From positions 2,728,001 through 2,792,000 of the forward strand of contig BSYQ01000010.1 in assembly GCA_030272585.1 (NCBI GenBank): a stretch of 64,000 bases of DNA. Reading direction: 5' to 3'. Shown here piece after piece: positions 24,829-35,610 of the stretch; the stretch's first letter is position 1, and each line of letters opens with the position of its first letter. A program made the position numbers and the translations under genes. This stretch comes from Bryopsis sp. KO-2023 (lineage: Eukaryota; Chlorophyta; Ulvophyceae; Bryopsidales; Bryopsidaceae). Under the pieces are notes generated by a model. That model was not told the origin of the DNA. It saw nothing but the letters and a program-made list of their open reading frames with translations, and did no database searches.

Positions 24829-27800
24829 ATGGCGCGAAGCCTCTTCGACTCGAAGTCCGGCAGGAGCGATCAGGTGCGACTGGGCATCAACCCACTGAAC
24901 ACCAGAGCTATCTTTCGCCACAGTCGTTTTTTTTTCAAGTAGATTTGATTGTCGTCCGTGACTCTCTTGCATGGGCTCCTGTTTCGACGACTGTCGTCTT
25001 TGTGACGACTGTTCTTGCAAGGAGCAACACAGAAAGCCTTGGGGCACTAAACTCGTTTATTATCGAAGCATTATACGATGCGGGTCAAGACGCGCGCGTT
25101 GAAGTGTTTGAAAAATGAGCAGTTTGGACAGATTCTGAAGCGGTTGACTCCTGCAGGCGACAAAAGGGGTGCCCTGTTCAGGAAACCACGTGTACTTGGT
25201 GGCGGCGGCATGTGTGTCCCTTGCGCTCTCCCTCACCATGGCTTGGATGCTCGGAACCAGAAGTGCATCGCCCGTTTTCATCCTCGTCAACGAAGATGGT
25301 GCTCCAGAGTACACCCAAAGAAACTTGGTTTGCGATGACGAGCCCCGTTCTCATAGATACAATGCGGCGCTGAGGTTCAATATTGGCCTCAATAAGGAGT
25401 CCGACATGTGTGATGGCCTAGTCGATCTGGTGGCCATAGTTACTGACACGCTACGTGACCCTTGGACAAGTGGCAATGGCCAGAGATCGCTGCTGAATGC
25501 AAAGTATTGGTACAACATGCAAGAAATGACGAGAAAAAAGAGGGGAAGGAAAGGCCACGCGTCGGTGATCGAATTCCGAACGGTGAGCGGAAATGAAGGC
25601 GCACAGACGAAGAGTACTGCTGGTCATTGCGGCTCGGGGTTTTCGGAGGGTGCTTGGAGAGTCACAAACGCTCATTTGGATGTGTGTCGCCATTTGTTGT
25701 CCTCTGGATTGACTAGCGCTGCTGTACTGGAGGTAAGCGTGAAGCTCCAGGGTATTCCCAAACCAAATGCTATTTGATTAAGATAGGAAATCGATCCCTG
25801 TTCACATTGCCCCAACAAATGGAGAAATCTGCCATGAAGAGAACACATTTCTCCTTTTGCTGAAGCTCCGGAGCTTCAGCAAGGATCCTTGGGCCCCCTC
25901 ATGTTGGAATTTGTTAGTGGCCTGATCTTTCCCGTTGTGGTTGCATGACTATCAGGATTCTGTGGAGCTCCTTGAGCCAGATCTGAAGGAGTCCAATCGT
26001 CCCTCCCTCAACTGGGCTAAAAATGTAATGAAGATTCATTCGGCAGCGTGTAGGCGAAAAGCCCGGTGGGATGTCTTGACTTTGGGGCAAATCGACGCCC
26101 CTGAGGAGTTGGAGCCGCCCATCATATCAAATGGGGGGATGTTTGCTTACATTGTGAGGAGATCGGGGTGCAAGCGATTGCTGAAAGCGTTCGAGTCTGA
26201 ACCAGCCCCCATCGATCGGCTGTTGGCACGACTCAGAACGGAGAGTTTCGTTGCATGCAGACCATCCAGCGTCCCTCTTGCGAGGATTACGTCATCGAAT
26301 CCTCACGTGTATCTGGAGCGAAACGTTGCTCCTGCGACGAAAAGAGAGGAGAAGATGGGAAACTCCGGCTACGTCCCTCTGAAAACCCACATTCTGAATC
26401 GATTGCATGAGAGAGTTCTGTTGATCAACTTGAAGCAGCGAGAATCGAAAAGGAGACTGGCTCATTTCACGTTGAAGGAGCACGGGATAGAGTTCACCAG
26501 GGTCCAAGCACTCAATGGTATGGTGGAGGGTGGATGGCCAGACACCCTCTACAAGGAATACTTGAACAAAACGCAAAACGCAAAACAGTACATCAACTCA
26601 GCGGGGGCCATGGGGCTCTTGTTGACCTACAGAAAAATACTGAACGACGCGAGGACCTCGGGAGTGAGGCGGATGCTCGTCCTTGAGGATGATATCATGC
26701 TGCACCGGGACCTTTACAAGCTGTTGTGCTTTGCCCTGCAACGCGAAAGCGGCCTTTGGGACGAATTCGATGTTCTTCACCTGGGATCCAACCAACTATC
26801 CTGGTCGAACGAAATCAAGCAAGTTTTGAACACCCCTGGCGCAATATTCTACCGCCAGGCCGAATACACCCACAATCCTCGGTACCCCTATCATGACTGC
26901 ACATACAGCTCGTTTGCAGTTTCTTATGGTCCCCGTGCCCTGAGAGAGCTCTACTGGGCCCTTCGAAAACCGAACAACCTGACACTTGCATTCGACTTGG
27001 CGATTTGCGACTTGGTTTTCAAGAAAATCCTCAAAGGAGCAACATTCTACCCGCAGCTTTTTATAGCAGACGTCACAACGAGCGACAACATGGGCCCCAG
27101 AGGAATGGAAGAGTTCTCCAAGACACGACACTGGGAGTTGCCTGCATACAATGGCTTTGTGAACGCAGACATGCTCTTCCTGGTGGACGCACTCAAACGA
27201 TCCCAACTCAATATTCGTCATCTGATCTCGAAATACAAACACAACCCTGAAATGGTGGAAGAAGCTTTCCTCGAGATTTTAATGATATTCTCTGGAACGA
27301 AAGATGTTCACGGGATTTTGGAGCGGGTGCAATCATTCCTCTCTGGCGTCGTCAAAAGCACACATTCGAATGGCGGCTACTGGTTGAAAGACCTCGCCAT
27401 GCTGATGGAAGGTCACTGGACTCCATTCGTGATCATCATCACAGGCCACAATGTCGCAGAGTACATAGAGGAAACCTTTGGGTCCATCTTTGCACAGGAC
27501 TACCCCGTTTCCTTTTTCAGAGTCATCTTCGTGAATGACGGAAGCACGGATCGCACGTCAGAAGCTCTGCGGGATTACGTCATGGCAGGTGGCCTTAAAG
27601 TGTCCAGCAGGGTTCTGGGAATATCTACGAAGGAGCAGTTGGGTCCAGCACATTCTCGTTTTCTGGCCTACAAACTTGTGGGTGACGCTGAGGTGGTTTT
27701 GCATGTCGATGGGGACGATCGATTGGCCCACAAGGGGGTTCTCAGCAAGTTGCACGAAATGTACTCGGATCAGCGAACAGAGGTCACCTTTGGTCAGTTC

Positions 27801-28332
27801 TACTATGACGAAGGTCTGGGCGGTCCGAACGCGGATATGCCTCTTTCCGGAGTGGAAGACTTTCCCTTTCATGTCGTCGATTCACGGTGCGTGTGGAACT
27901 GTTTTTGTCCAGTTCTTGAGGGGTGAGTTTCACGGTGCACACATACATAAGGTTGCAAGTCGGTCCAATGCACTATTGAACTCCACGGGTGTTTTGTGTA
28001 GGTCGTACCGTCGGTACAAATGGATTTCCCAGCACTTGCGAACGGGCTATGGCTACTTGTTCAAATCGATTCCCGCAGCGCACTTGCAAGACAAACACTG
28101 CGGATGGCTCCCTTATTCCACAGACCTTGCGGAAATGCTTTGGGTGTTGGAGCAAAGCCGCGGCCACCACAGGAATAGTGGAGAAGGGATGTACATTTAC
28201 AACAAGACTGCTTCGCTCACACATCCAGGGACGAGCTACTATTTGACAAAAGACGACCCGCGCAGGGCGGAAATCGAGCAATGGATCCGAGGACACAAAA
28301 CCTCCTATTTCAACCACTTGAGTGAGTCGTGA
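24829..28332 (+). CDS. type II membrane glycosyltransferase, GT25-like + GT25 + GT2 fusion
   Basis: Four exons (24829-24873, 25157-25732, 25956-27922, 28002-28332) join in phase and give 972 residues. A short N-terminal tail and a single membrane segment near 27-46 predict a lumenal ER/Golgi enzyme. Residues about 50-330 look like a GT25 domain in which the usual acidic metal motif has become LEDS at 206-209; the intron splits exactly there. Residues about 355-640 are a second GT25-like domain, with RVLLINLKQRESKR and an intact LVLEDDI near 450. From about 700 a GT2-type GT-A domain follows, with FVNDGSTD near 732 and HVDGDD near 790 as the metal-binding motif. GT25 enzymes include collagen galactosyltransferases, so the substrate may be a glycoprotein. 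A rival donor for exon 3 exists at 27,887 in the same phase. The first domain is probably inactive. Confidence 0.85.
25859..25880. repeat. 22-bp perfect palindrome inside an intron
   Basis: The sequence reads GCTGAAGCTCC followed at once by its reverse complement, with no loop. It lies in the intron between exons 2 and 3 of the glycosyltransferase gene, 76 bp before the acceptor. It may be a small cruciform or RNA hairpin; the function is unknown. Confidence 0.85.
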
Positions 28333-29146
28333 CGGTCTTACAAGCTCTAGGATTTCTTGGCAGTCGGGTTTTCTTTGCGTTCAGGAATCGTCTCCTTGTG
28401 GCTTGAGGGGCAGAGGGGTGGAAGTTAGCAGTTCTTTGACAACGGGGTTTTTCTTTGAAAAATGGCGGGAACTGTGGGCTAGTTGAAGAAATTGCATTTC
28501 TTGTGGCTTGCTCCTGATCGTTGGGCAAAAAAGCGTCTCGAATCGCCCTCAACAGGGACACGTTCCCACAATACGTGGAGCTCGAACTCTTGTGCCCGTT
28601 CGTTTGAATTTCCTGCGTGAACATCTGCTCGCAGACACAGCTCTGAACAAACACAATTTTGAATGTCCGAATTCACACACACACGCCCGCGCGCAACCCG
28701 AACTCCAAGCGTCACCTGTTGAAGGTTCTGTGTGCAAAGCGGTTGGAATCGCACGTGCGCGTTCAGAGCACAAGTGCACCTGAAGACGTGTCAGAACTGC
28801 TCGACAACACCTGGCGGTATTCGTGGTGAGCGACGAACCCTTCTGTTACCCTGGGATCGCGGATTGTGATCGCACCATCAAACGGGCTCACGTTGTGGTT
28901 GCCAGAGCGCATCCTCCCAGCTTGAACATTGTGGTCTGCAGACCCCACCTGTCGGACCTGGTGTGAGAGCCCAACGAGGCGAACACAGCTCGGAGGACTC
29001 GCGTCCAAGACAACCCAGCCACCACCCGATCACTAACCCCCCAACCTCCGTCCCGACTTCACACGGCCAGCGCTCCTACCACATACCCGCAGCGCTAGCG
29101 CTGCGGCTGGTGTTTTCTATCCTTGCATCGGATTGGGTAATCCTGC
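28333..29146. other. intergenic spacer left of the retroelement nest
   Basis: No gene is seen. The stretch contains a short AC run near 28,674-28,684. It ends at the target duplication CTGC (29,143-29,146) of the outer retrotransposon. Confidence 0.6.
29087..29106. repeat. 20-bp perfect GC-rich palindrome
   Basis: Centred on GCTAGC, with arms CCGCAGCGCT and its complement. It lies 40 bp from the left LTR of the outer retrotransposon, in host flank. It could be a protein-binding site or a feature favouring insertion; nothing further can be said. Confidence 0.8.
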
Positions 29147-29431
29147 TGTTAAATGAATGATGGTTGTTTATGGTTTTTTGGGACATTTGGTGGAATGAAG
29201 CTTTAGTTGTTAATGAGGGACAATGGTGGAAGGAGAATGTGAGTGGTGGGAAGTATAAGAGGAGTGGCACGAACAGACAGATCTATCTTGTTGTAATCCA
29301 ATCCATTCTCAGAAGTAGTCTGGTGCCGAAAGGCCAAGTGTCCAGCCGGAAGGCAAGAAGGAACCGACTGTCGGAAGACACACAGTTCAGAAGACGACTG
29401 GAAAGTCGCAAACACTACGTCACATTTTACA
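29147..29431 (+). repeat. 5' LTR of the outer retrotransposon
   Basis: A 285-bp terminal repeat beginning TGTTAAATGAATGATGG and ending CACATTTTACA, matched at 44,872-45,156. It should contain the promoter; no clear TATA box was assigned. Confidence 0.95.
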
Positions 29432-29444
29432 TGGTTTCGGAGCC
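29432..29444 (+). promoter_or_regulatory. primer-binding site of the outer element
   Basis: TGGTTTCGGAGCC begins immediately after the LTR. It resembles the initiator-methionine tRNA PBS TGGTATCAGAGC at 10 of 12 positions and shares its first 12 bases with the PBS of the inner Gypsy element. Confidence 0.75.
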
Positions 29445-29446
29445 TT

Positions 29447-31357
29447 ATGTCTGAAGAACACCCACACCCACACGTAGCCGAACCTTCGGCGCCGCCTCAA
29501 AACTTGTTGGAACGACACCTGGAGGAGTCGTTGGGAAGCAGAGGTGAACAAGCTCGGGAACCTGACCGGACGTCCACTGCTGATCACCTGCGTTTGGCAG
29601 CACTCGAAAAGGAGCTCTCTGACCTTAGAGGCACTCTTGATGATCGTGCTCCTACACCGTACCACTCGGACCCTGGGCCATTTGGACAAGGAAGGGCAAC
29701 ACAGGCGAGACTGCCCCGTCCCCCTCTGTTTTCAGGTGACGACAAACAAGATGTCGTGGACTGGAGTTTTGGGTTGGATCTATATTTCGAGGGGGCCAGG
29801 GTCCGTGAGGAGGATAAGCGGGCCGTTTTTCAAGCTCTACTTACAGGAAGTGCACAACGATGGTTGCGCATGCGCTTGACCCGAGCTGAACCTGGCGAAC
29901 ACTTGACATATATGTCCCTGTTGTTGGAGTTGCAGACAGAGTTTGGGACTCAGAATGCTAGCTTTAAGGGGCGACAACGGATTCGACATCTAACCCAGAA
30001 CAAGAACCAGTCTGTCCGTGAGTATACGAAGGCCTTTCGCTCTCTCGCACTGGAAATCGAAGGAGCCTCTGACGAAGAACTTGTGCACATGTACGTGGGC
30101 GGCCTTCGGAGTGCTTTACGAGCTCAGGTGGAAGTACGCCAGCCACAAACGGTGCGTACAGCAGCAACACTCGCGGAGATGTGGGAAGAGGCTAGCTTGG
30201 CGAGCACGGATCGCCCTCCAGTCCGAGGTGTGCAGGAGTGGAACTCGCAGCAGCAACAGCAGGAGGAGTCGGAGCAGGAAGACCACGCGGCTCTTGGGGT
30301 TCGTTTGGTTTCGGGCGCTGGAAACATTTCGTTTCCTCTCACGTGCCCACGCATGCCGCATTTACTAAGCTGCATGGAAAGAGCGGTTCGGAAGAAGTGG
30401 TTTAGAGAAAAAGTAAAAGAATTTATCGTGAAGGCCGAGACCGAGGGAGAGGAGTCGAGGGTGAGAGAAAAGGATCGCTATGGCATAAAAAACGTGAGTG
30501 AATTTCCGTGGATTTCGTTTTTGGATTCTGACGATGACGAGCAGGAAAAGGAGTCGTCTAGTTTTCAGGTTAAGGCGGTGGGAAAACAAGTGGGTGGGCC
30601 GACGTCGACCCAAATGTCGGTAACGGCCTGTGTGGAAGGGAAGCACACGACTGTGCTTCTCGACACAGGTGCAGCGTGCAATGTACTGCCCTTAAGGGTG
30701 GCTCGGAAGTTAGGCGTGGGTTACTCAGAGGAGCATCGCCAGGAGCTTGAAAGTTTTGATGGCGTTGTCAGTAGAGTTAAAGGGTCGACTGAGCTCGAAG
30801 TCAGCTTAGGCCCCGCGTGTCAGCGTCTGGTTTTTTTCGTCGTCGAAAAAGGGTCGACCACTATCCTAGGCAAGCCTGCCTTAGGGGCTTTCGGCCTCGT
30901 GCTCGACCCTGCAGGGGATTGTGCGGTACACAAGGCGACGAATAAAGTCATTCCCACCTTTACGGTCGGAAAAACAAAGCGTTCGTCGGAAGTCGTCCTT
31001 AGGGTGCCTGACAGTGGCTTTACTGTCCTCCCAGGGAGCAGGCATTCCTTTCGAGTTACGTTGTCTGATGCCGAGCACCCTGGCACTATTTTTCTGGCTG
31101 TACAAACACCCTCATGTTCTTCCCAGCACATGGTTTTGTCCGGAACCATCACTCAGCGCAGCGGTATTCTCGTCCTGGAGAACTTCGGTAAGATGGCTGT
31201 ATACTTCGCCGGTGGGAAAAAGATTGGGACAGGGGTTGCAGTGGGGTCGACGGAAGTTCAAACGTCGACGTTTGGGCTAGGACGCGAAAGAAACGAGGGG
31301 GGCAAGGGAAATGCACCAGTGAGGAGCACAACACTCAGTAAGGAAAAAAACGAATAA
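29447..31357 (+). CDS. Gag and aspartic protease polyprotein (outer element)
   Basis: A 636-residue frame starts at the first ATG after the PBS. The N-terminal part carries a retrotransposon Gag domain (WLRMRLTRAEP, VREYTKAFRSLALEIEG) that would build the particle. A pepsin-type retroviral protease with catalytic DTGA near 406 follows (TVLLDTGAACNVLPL). A hydrophobic flap or linker region follows the protease. No CCHC zinc knuckle was seen, which is unusual for Gag but known in some lineages. The frame stops at 31,357. The pol frame begins 20 nt downstream in a different frame, so pol would need a frameshift, reinitiation or splicing. Confidence 0.88.
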   Translation: MSEEHPHPHVAEPSAPPQNLLERHLEESLGSRGEQAREPDRTSTADHLRLAALEKELSDLRGTLDDRAPTPYHSDPGPFGQGRATQARLPRPPLFSGDDKQDVVDWSFGLDLYFEGARVREEDKRAVFQALLTGSAQRWLRMRLTRAEPGEHLTYMSLLLELQTEFGTQNASFKGRQRIRHLTQNKNQSVREYTKAFRSLALEIEGASDEELVHMYVGGLRSALRAQVEVRQPQTVRTAATLAEMWEEASLASTDRPPVRGVQEWNSQQQQQEESEQEDHAALGVRLVSGAGNISFPLTCPRMPHLLSCMERAVRKKWFREKVKEFIVKAETEGEESRVREKDRYGIKNVSEFPWISFLDSDDDEQEKESSSFQVKAVGKQVGGPTSTQMSVTACVEGKHTTVLLDTGAACNVLPLRVARKLGVGYSEEHRQELESFDGVVSRVKGSTELEVSLGPACQRLVFFVVEKGSTTILGKPALGAFGLVLDPAGDCAVHKATNKVIPTFTVGKTKRSSEVVLRVPDSGFTVLPGSRHSFRVTLSDAEHPGTIFLAVQTPSCSSQHMVLSGTITQRSGILVLENFGKMAVYFAGGKKIGTGVAVGSTEVQTSTFGLGRERNEGGKGNAPVRSTTLSKEKNE

Positions 31358-31749
31358 AGGGGGGAAAGTGTAGGTCGGTGTTGGAAGTGCTGACAGAGAA
31401 ACATTCTTACTTTCCTCTGAGGTCAAAAGGGTGGGTTGTTTTTCCTTTAGGGATAAGTGTGGTTATAGGTCCTAGGCAAGTGGTGAGTGCACACTTACCC
31501 TACAGATTTTTGGGAAAGATGCCTCAGATGTTTGATATTCTGTCGAATAATTTGGTGGAGGTGAAGTTTAAGATCAGGTTAGATGGGCAGATTAAAATTG
31601 TGCTTTTGAATTTAAGTGGATCGCCTCAGCATCTGACCCCGGGAATGAAGGTGCTGGCCACCCAAGATGTGTTTGATCGGGCTGAAGATGTGGAGGGGCA
31701 TCCTTTAGAGCTTTTAGAAAAGGGAAAAAAACAGAAGCAGGGGTTTTGT

Positions 31750-32040
31750 AGGGAAAATAAGAAACAGGGACAGTCAGGAAAACAGGTGGCAGGAATTCAG
31801 GAATATCCAGAAAAACAGGTGGCAGAGAGTGCAGGTGGAGGGATAGATAAGAATCAGGCACAGCCAAAACAAAGGGTGGCAGAAATTCAGGAACAACCAG
31901 AAAATAGGGTGGTAGAAGTTGCTGGTCAGTGGAGGGATAAGGAAAAACCGGTGGCCGCAATTCAGGAACAGTCAAAAAAACAGGTGGCAGAAGTTCAGGA
32001 GCAGCCAATCAAAAGGGTGGCAGAAGTTTCAGGGCAAGGG
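31750..32040 (+). repeat. degenerate coding repeats in the pol leader
   Basis: At least six imperfect copies of a unit encoding KQVAEIQEQPE-like peptide, with spacing that varies between copies. It probably forms a disordered or helical linker ahead of the reverse transcriptase. Confidence 0.7.
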
Positions 32041-32081
32041 AGGCCACAGTTCACTCGGGAACTGGTGCAGACTGTGGGGCA

Positions 32082-32089
32082 CCAGGGAC
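32082..32089 (+). repeat. 8-bp target-site duplication, left copy
   Basis: CCAGGGAC, repeated exactly at 42,368-42,375 on the other side of the foldback element. An 8-bp duplication is the hallmark of hAT-superfamily transposition. Confidence 0.9.
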
Positions 32090-32103
32090 CATACTAGGGA
32101 TCC

Positions 32104-32385
32104 GATGCCGACATGTCGGTCATCGATCAAACCGATCTCCGATCAAGATCGGCACCTGTGATTTCCGATCAAATCGATCATCGATCAGATCGGTCCGATC
32201 AAACCGATCACCGATCAAAATCGGACCGATCACAAAAATCGGTCCGACTTTTCCGATCAAAATCGGCCGATCACCCAATTCTGCCTCGGAAACCAGATCG
32301 GATCGGGATCGGGATCGGCGTTTTCCGATCAGATCGGATCTGCCGATCACCCACCGATCCCGATCCGATCATGATCGGAAATCGG
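32104..32385 (+). repeat. left cluster of GATC-centred subterminal motifs
   Basis: I count 26 GATC tetramers in about 280 bp, most inside CCGATCA or its reverse GATCGG. Random sequence would give about one. In hAT elements, clustered short subterminal motifs are transposase-binding sites, so that is the likeliest role. Confidence 0.85.
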
Positions 32386-32537
32386 GTGACGCACAAAGTA
32401 ACCCCCGCAGGGTCCCCAGAACCCAAGGGAACCGAGTGGGATTCGAACACCATACCGCACGATGCCGAGTCATCTACACTGAGCGCTAAGCCAAGTGGAC
32501 CACGATGATTCTGTGGTTGTTGCAATAATATACCCTA
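32322..32537 (+). repeat. left arm of the foldback inverted repeat
   Basis: Its reverse complement is found at 32,554-32,605 and, beyond the Gypsy insertion, at 41,812-41,987. The innermost 18 bp match exactly (AAGTGGACCACGATGATT and its complement); the next 29 bp match with a few changes. The loop is about 16-20 bp around 32,545. Confidence 0.85.
32400..32500 (-). other. tRNA-like sequence, left arm copy
   Basis: On the minus strand a box-A-like TTGGCTTAGTGCTCAG is followed by a box-B-like TGTTCGAATCC at tRNA-like spacing. Acceptor and T stems do not pair well, so this is not a working tRNA gene. It resembles the pol III promoter head of a SINE. Confidence 0.6.
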
Positions 32538-32600
32538 ATTTCACAGAATTACAAACAGATTAAGGTATATGATCGCAACAGCCACGAAATCATCGTGGTC

Positions 32601-32605
32601 CACTT
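32601..32605 (+). repeat. 5-bp target duplication of the inner Gypsy element, left copy
   Basis: CACTT immediately before the left LTR, repeated at 41,812-41,816 immediately after the right LTR. Confidence 0.9.
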
Positions 32606-33015
32606 TGATACGAATGTGGACTCTGGAACGAGTACACATTCACCTAAGTCGATCCAGTCGGACTGGATCAGCCTGGTCCGGTAATCAGTGCCTGGTTCGG
32701 TACCAGAGCCGGTCCAGCAGTACAGTCCGACTGACCCAAGTGAGAGGTGGACACGGTGGCAGTTACCGTGTCCACACAATCCAACCAACGGTCCTGAGAA
32801 GGATTTGGTCTGGATCTGTCGGTCCAGTGGACGCTGGGTCCGACAGCTCTCAACCGTTCCTTTTGCCAGGTTGTCGGTCCGGCCCCATATTTATTGGATC
32901 CGGACCGAGGTAACAATGTTCTAGAGTAAGCTTGTAAGCAAAGACTCTTATCCGTGTTTCCGTGGTTCTAGACGTAACGTCTACCACTACTCGATACTTT
33001 CCCGTGTTTTTATCA
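32606..33015 (+). repeat. 5' LTR of the inner Gypsy element
   Basis: 410 bp, beginning TGATACGAATGTGGACTC and ending CGTGTTTTTATCA, matched at 41,402-41,811. A TATA-like CATATTTATTGG lies near 32,885, about two thirds into the repeat. Confidence 0.95.
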
Positions 33016-33017
33016 AC

Positions 33018-33032
33018 TGGTTTCGGAGCGAG
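33018..33032 (+). promoter_or_regulatory. primer-binding site of the inner Gypsy element
   Basis: TGGTTTCGGAGCGAG lies two bases after the 5' LTR. Its first twelve bases equal the PBS of the outer element, so both probably use the same primer tRNA, most likely initiator methionine. Confidence 0.75.
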
Positions 33033-33070
33033 TTCCCGGACTCGCGAACCGCATCACCAAGGAGATCTAT

Positions 33071-33496
33071 ATGTACCCTTCGACACCTTCGAACCTGACC
33101 GACGCATCCACTGGCTCGGAGTTCCAAGTGCCAGTGTCCGCAGCACCTACCGTTCCCGCTCCAGCTACCGTCGCGCATTGGAACGCGTTTCAGGTGGACT
33201 ACCCAACAAGTTATCGTGGCACACCTCTGACTTTTGTTTCCGGACCCAGCTTGGCCGACATACCTGTACCGCGTGGACCGCGAGACGAAGATTTGGAGAG
33301 CGTGGGATCCTGTGACTCCGTGTTCACGGAGGAACAGAGGAACGACCCCGATTTCCAGGCCTTGTATCTGGAGGTACTCGAGGGTCAACGAGCCAGAGCT
33401 GCAGCCAGAGAGACCGCTAGGCGCCAGGCATGGACCTTATCCCGTACGAGGAAGCCCCAGCCTATCCCGACCATGTGGACGAGGGAGACGAGATGA
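33071..33496 (+). CDS. leader ORF ahead of Gag (inner Gypsy)
   Basis: A 141-codon frame from the first ATG after the PBS. The N-terminal half is Pro/Ala/Ser/Thr-rich; the C-terminal half is helical and Arg/Glu-rich (EEQRNDPDFQALYLEVLEG). It overlaps the start of the 726-codon Gag frame by 67 nt and sits one frame ahead of it. It may be the true Gag N-terminus joined by a -1 shift, a separate small protein, or a Gag frame broken by one indel. Confidence 0.55.
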   Translation: MYPSTPSNLTDASTGSEFQVPVSAAPTVPAPATVAHWNAFQVDYPTSYRGTPLTFVSGPSLADIPVPRGPRDEDLESVGSCDSVFTEEQRNDPDFQALYLEVLEGQRARAAARETARRQAWTLSRTRKPQPIPTMWTRETR

Positions 33497-35610
33497 GTTT
33501 GGGGACCGAAGACGACCCTCCACCACCGGCCCAAGGACCAATGTTCGTGCAGCAGAACTACCAGCACGTACAGCAGGTTCACGTCGAGAACAACCAAGCC
33601 GACGTACGCATGAACCAGCTGGAGGTGGACGCGGGTCAATGGGCGGACCGGACCGTGGCCAACCTACAGGCGGCCCTCGAAGAGGTCCGGGGCCAGCTGC
33701 AACAGCAACAGGAGCACGCAGCCGCTTTGCTGGACCAGCAAGCCGAAGATCTCGACTACCGTCTCGAGGCCCAGAGGAGAGAAGCCGAAGAACGGCAGGC
33801 GGCCCTTGTAGATCAACAGGTCGCGGGTCTCGCCGAGAGATTGGAGGCACAACGCCAAGAGTATGGACAGCTCACCGCGGAGCTGGAGCGCCGTCTCCAA
33901 CTGAGCCAGGACCGTTTGGCCGCCAAGGCAGAGGACGATGTCAAGAACCTTGGGGCCAGGACCGAGTATCTCACACATCAGCTCAACGACAACAAGGTCG
34001 CAGTAGCTACACTCGACGTGGTTACCAAGGAGTTGGAGAAGGACAAGGACCGACTTTGGCGCGAGACAGAAGCCAAACCCAACGTGGAAGAGCTCGTCAA
34101 GTTATGGTCCAAGCAGGTGCCCACAGGACCGCAACACGTTCCCGTGTACGTTGGAACGCAGACGGTCCAGGCACCAACGGCTCCACCTTTGGTACCCGTG
34201 GTCACGACAGGGCTGACCGGTGGACCGGCCGCGCCACCAACAGTAGCCACTTCGTCAGGGCAAACTCAAGCACCGCTGGTATCACCTATGGACGTCAACG
34301 CCGCACCTTTACCTGTGCTCCTACCTCCCAGAGGAACCGCCGACCCAGGACCCAGGTTGAACCGCAGGCCAGGTCCCGTTATTCGAGACCAAACTACCGA
34401 CCAAGGCAGACCATGGCCCGCAGCACAAGTGCCACCAGGAGCCATGCAGCAGACGAGTGGTCGGGGAGGGTTCAACTCCGGATCGGACCCATTCGCTGGG
34501 ATGGGATCATACGCATCAGTGGGCCAACAAGACCCAACTGGACAGATGAACCGGCGACAAGGAACGCACCCAGCAGGCGGCGGTGGAGGCGGTGGAGGCG
34601 ATGACGATGATGATGGACCAGACGGATCGAGGCGACCAGGAGGGCCAGGAGGACCCAATGGACCAGGAGGACCAGGAGGGCCAGGAGGACCGGGTGGACC
34701 AGGTGGACCAGGACCAGGTGGACCAGGCGGACCAGGAGGTCCGGGAGGACCACCAGGACCAGGCGCACCAAACCCACCGGATGGACGCAACCCCCTGCGC
34801 CACTTGAAGTTGCAGATGCCTAAACCCTACACAGGTGACCACGATGTGTCCGTCACCGAGTGGGTTATGCAAATGGGCAGGTGGTTGCGGGCCCAAGATG
34901 TCCCTGAGGTCCAGTGGATCCGAGTGCTGTCGGCCCACGTTGGAGGAGCGGCCTCGCGTTGGATGAACTTGCAGGAGCTTCGCATGGCTGAGGGGAGACG
35001 CCAACCCTTCGCTGATTGGCAAGAGTGGGCAACGGAGGCACGACGCCAATTTGAGCCTACGACTTCGACGGAACGGGCCCGGACCGAGCTACGTGGCCTC
35101 AAGCAGGGAGGGACCGTGCGTGACTACGTGCGCCGGTTCCAGCACATTTGTTTTCGCATCCCGGACATGACGGAGGCGGAGATGTTTTCGACGTTCGTCG
35201 CTGGGTTACGAGACCCTCTTCGCACTACTATCGCTGGATTCGTGCGGGGGGATGTGCAGGAAGCGATTGAAATGGCTGAACGACTCGACGGTGTCCGGAC
35301 CCTACATCCACATTCCGGTGCCAGGGGCCAAGGAGGCAGACCAAGATGGAACCGACGAAGCCGAGTCAACAGCATTGGCGATGGACCGCGTGAGGACCGA
35401 CTTGGAGCCATTGGAGACCGAGGCCGTGGCCGTGGCCGTGGCCGAGGAGGCGGAGGCCGAGGCAGAGGCCGTGGCACTGGAGGCCGACAAGGCGGAAGAG
35501 GGAATCCAGGAGGCGGCGGCAGGGGGCAAATGTCGTGTTATCTCTGTGGAGGCAACCATGGAGTGCGATATTGTCCGAAACTGTCCGACGCCAAGAGATC
35601 AGTAAATTGA
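33430..35610 (+). CDS. Gag polyprotein with collagen-like stretch and zinc knuckle (inner Gypsy)
   Basis: A 726-residue structural protein of the retrotransposon particle. Residues about 50-220 form a long Gln/Glu-rich coiled coil. A Pro/Thr-rich region follows, then a Gly-Gly-Pro repeat at about 400-450. A conserved Gag domain comes next ([34 protein letters not shown]). A basic Arg-Gly-rich RNA-binding stretch precedes a CX2CX3HX4C zinc knuckle ([13 protein letters not shown]) near 702-714. The last 76 nt overlap the pol frame in the -1 frame, the usual arrangement for ribosomal frameshifting; I found no classical slippery heptamer. The collagen-like repeat is unusual in Gag. Confidence 0.92.
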   Translation: MDLIPYEEAPAYPDHVDEGDEMSLGTEDDPPPPAQGPMFVQQNYQHVQQVHVENNQADVRMNQLEVDAGQWADRTVANLQAALEEVRGQLQQQQEHAAALLDQQAEDLDYRLEAQRREAEERQAALVDQQVAGLAERLEAQRQEYGQLTAELERRLQLSQDRLAAKAEDDVKNLGARTEYLTHQLNDNKVAVATLDVVTKELEKDKDRLWRETEAKPNVEELVKLWSKQVPTGPQHVPVYVGTQTVQAPTAPPLVPVVTTGLTGGPAAPPTVATSSGQTQAPLVSPMDVNAAPLPVLLPPRGTADPGPRLNRRPGPVIRDQTTDQGRPWPAAQVPPGAMQQTSGRGGFNSGSDPFAGMGSYASVGQQDPTGQMNRRQGTHPAGGGGGGGGDDDDDGPDGSRRPGGPGGPNGPGGPGGPGGPGGPGGPGPGGPGGPGGPGGPPGPGAPNPPDGRNPLRHLKLQMPKPYTGDHDVSVTEWVMQMGRWLRAQDVPEVQWIRVLSAHVGGAASRWMNLQELRMAEGRRQPFADWQEWATEARRQFEPTTSTERARTELRGLKQGGTVRDYVRRFQHICFRIPDMTEAEMFSTFVAGLRDPLRTTIAGFVRGDVQEAIEMAERLDGVRTLHPHSGARGQGGRPRWNRRSRVNSIGDGPREDRLGAIGDRGRGRGRGRGGGGRGRGRGTGGRQGGRGNPGGGGRGQMSCYLCGGNHGVRYCPKLSDAKRSVN

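Larger units (their letters stand above)
31378..32097 (+). pseudogene. 5' part of the outer element's pol frame, cut by insertion
   Basis: An open frame of 239 codons. Its start holds a small beta-rich segment (IKIVLLNLSGSPQHLTPG) typical of the linker between protease and RT in Gypsy polyproteins. It then runs into a Gln/Glu/Lys-rich stretch of degenerate repeats built on VAEIQEQPE-like units. The frame ends in a stop supplied by the foldback element's end at 32,090. The same frame resumes at 42,369 on the far side, so the break is due only to the insertion. Confidence 0.8.

Noticed and set aside
33234-34604. A 456-codon plus-strand frame overlapping Gag
   Set aside because: It overlaps the Gag frame in another phase, is Arg/Gly/Pro-rich by codon mirroring, and has no motif.
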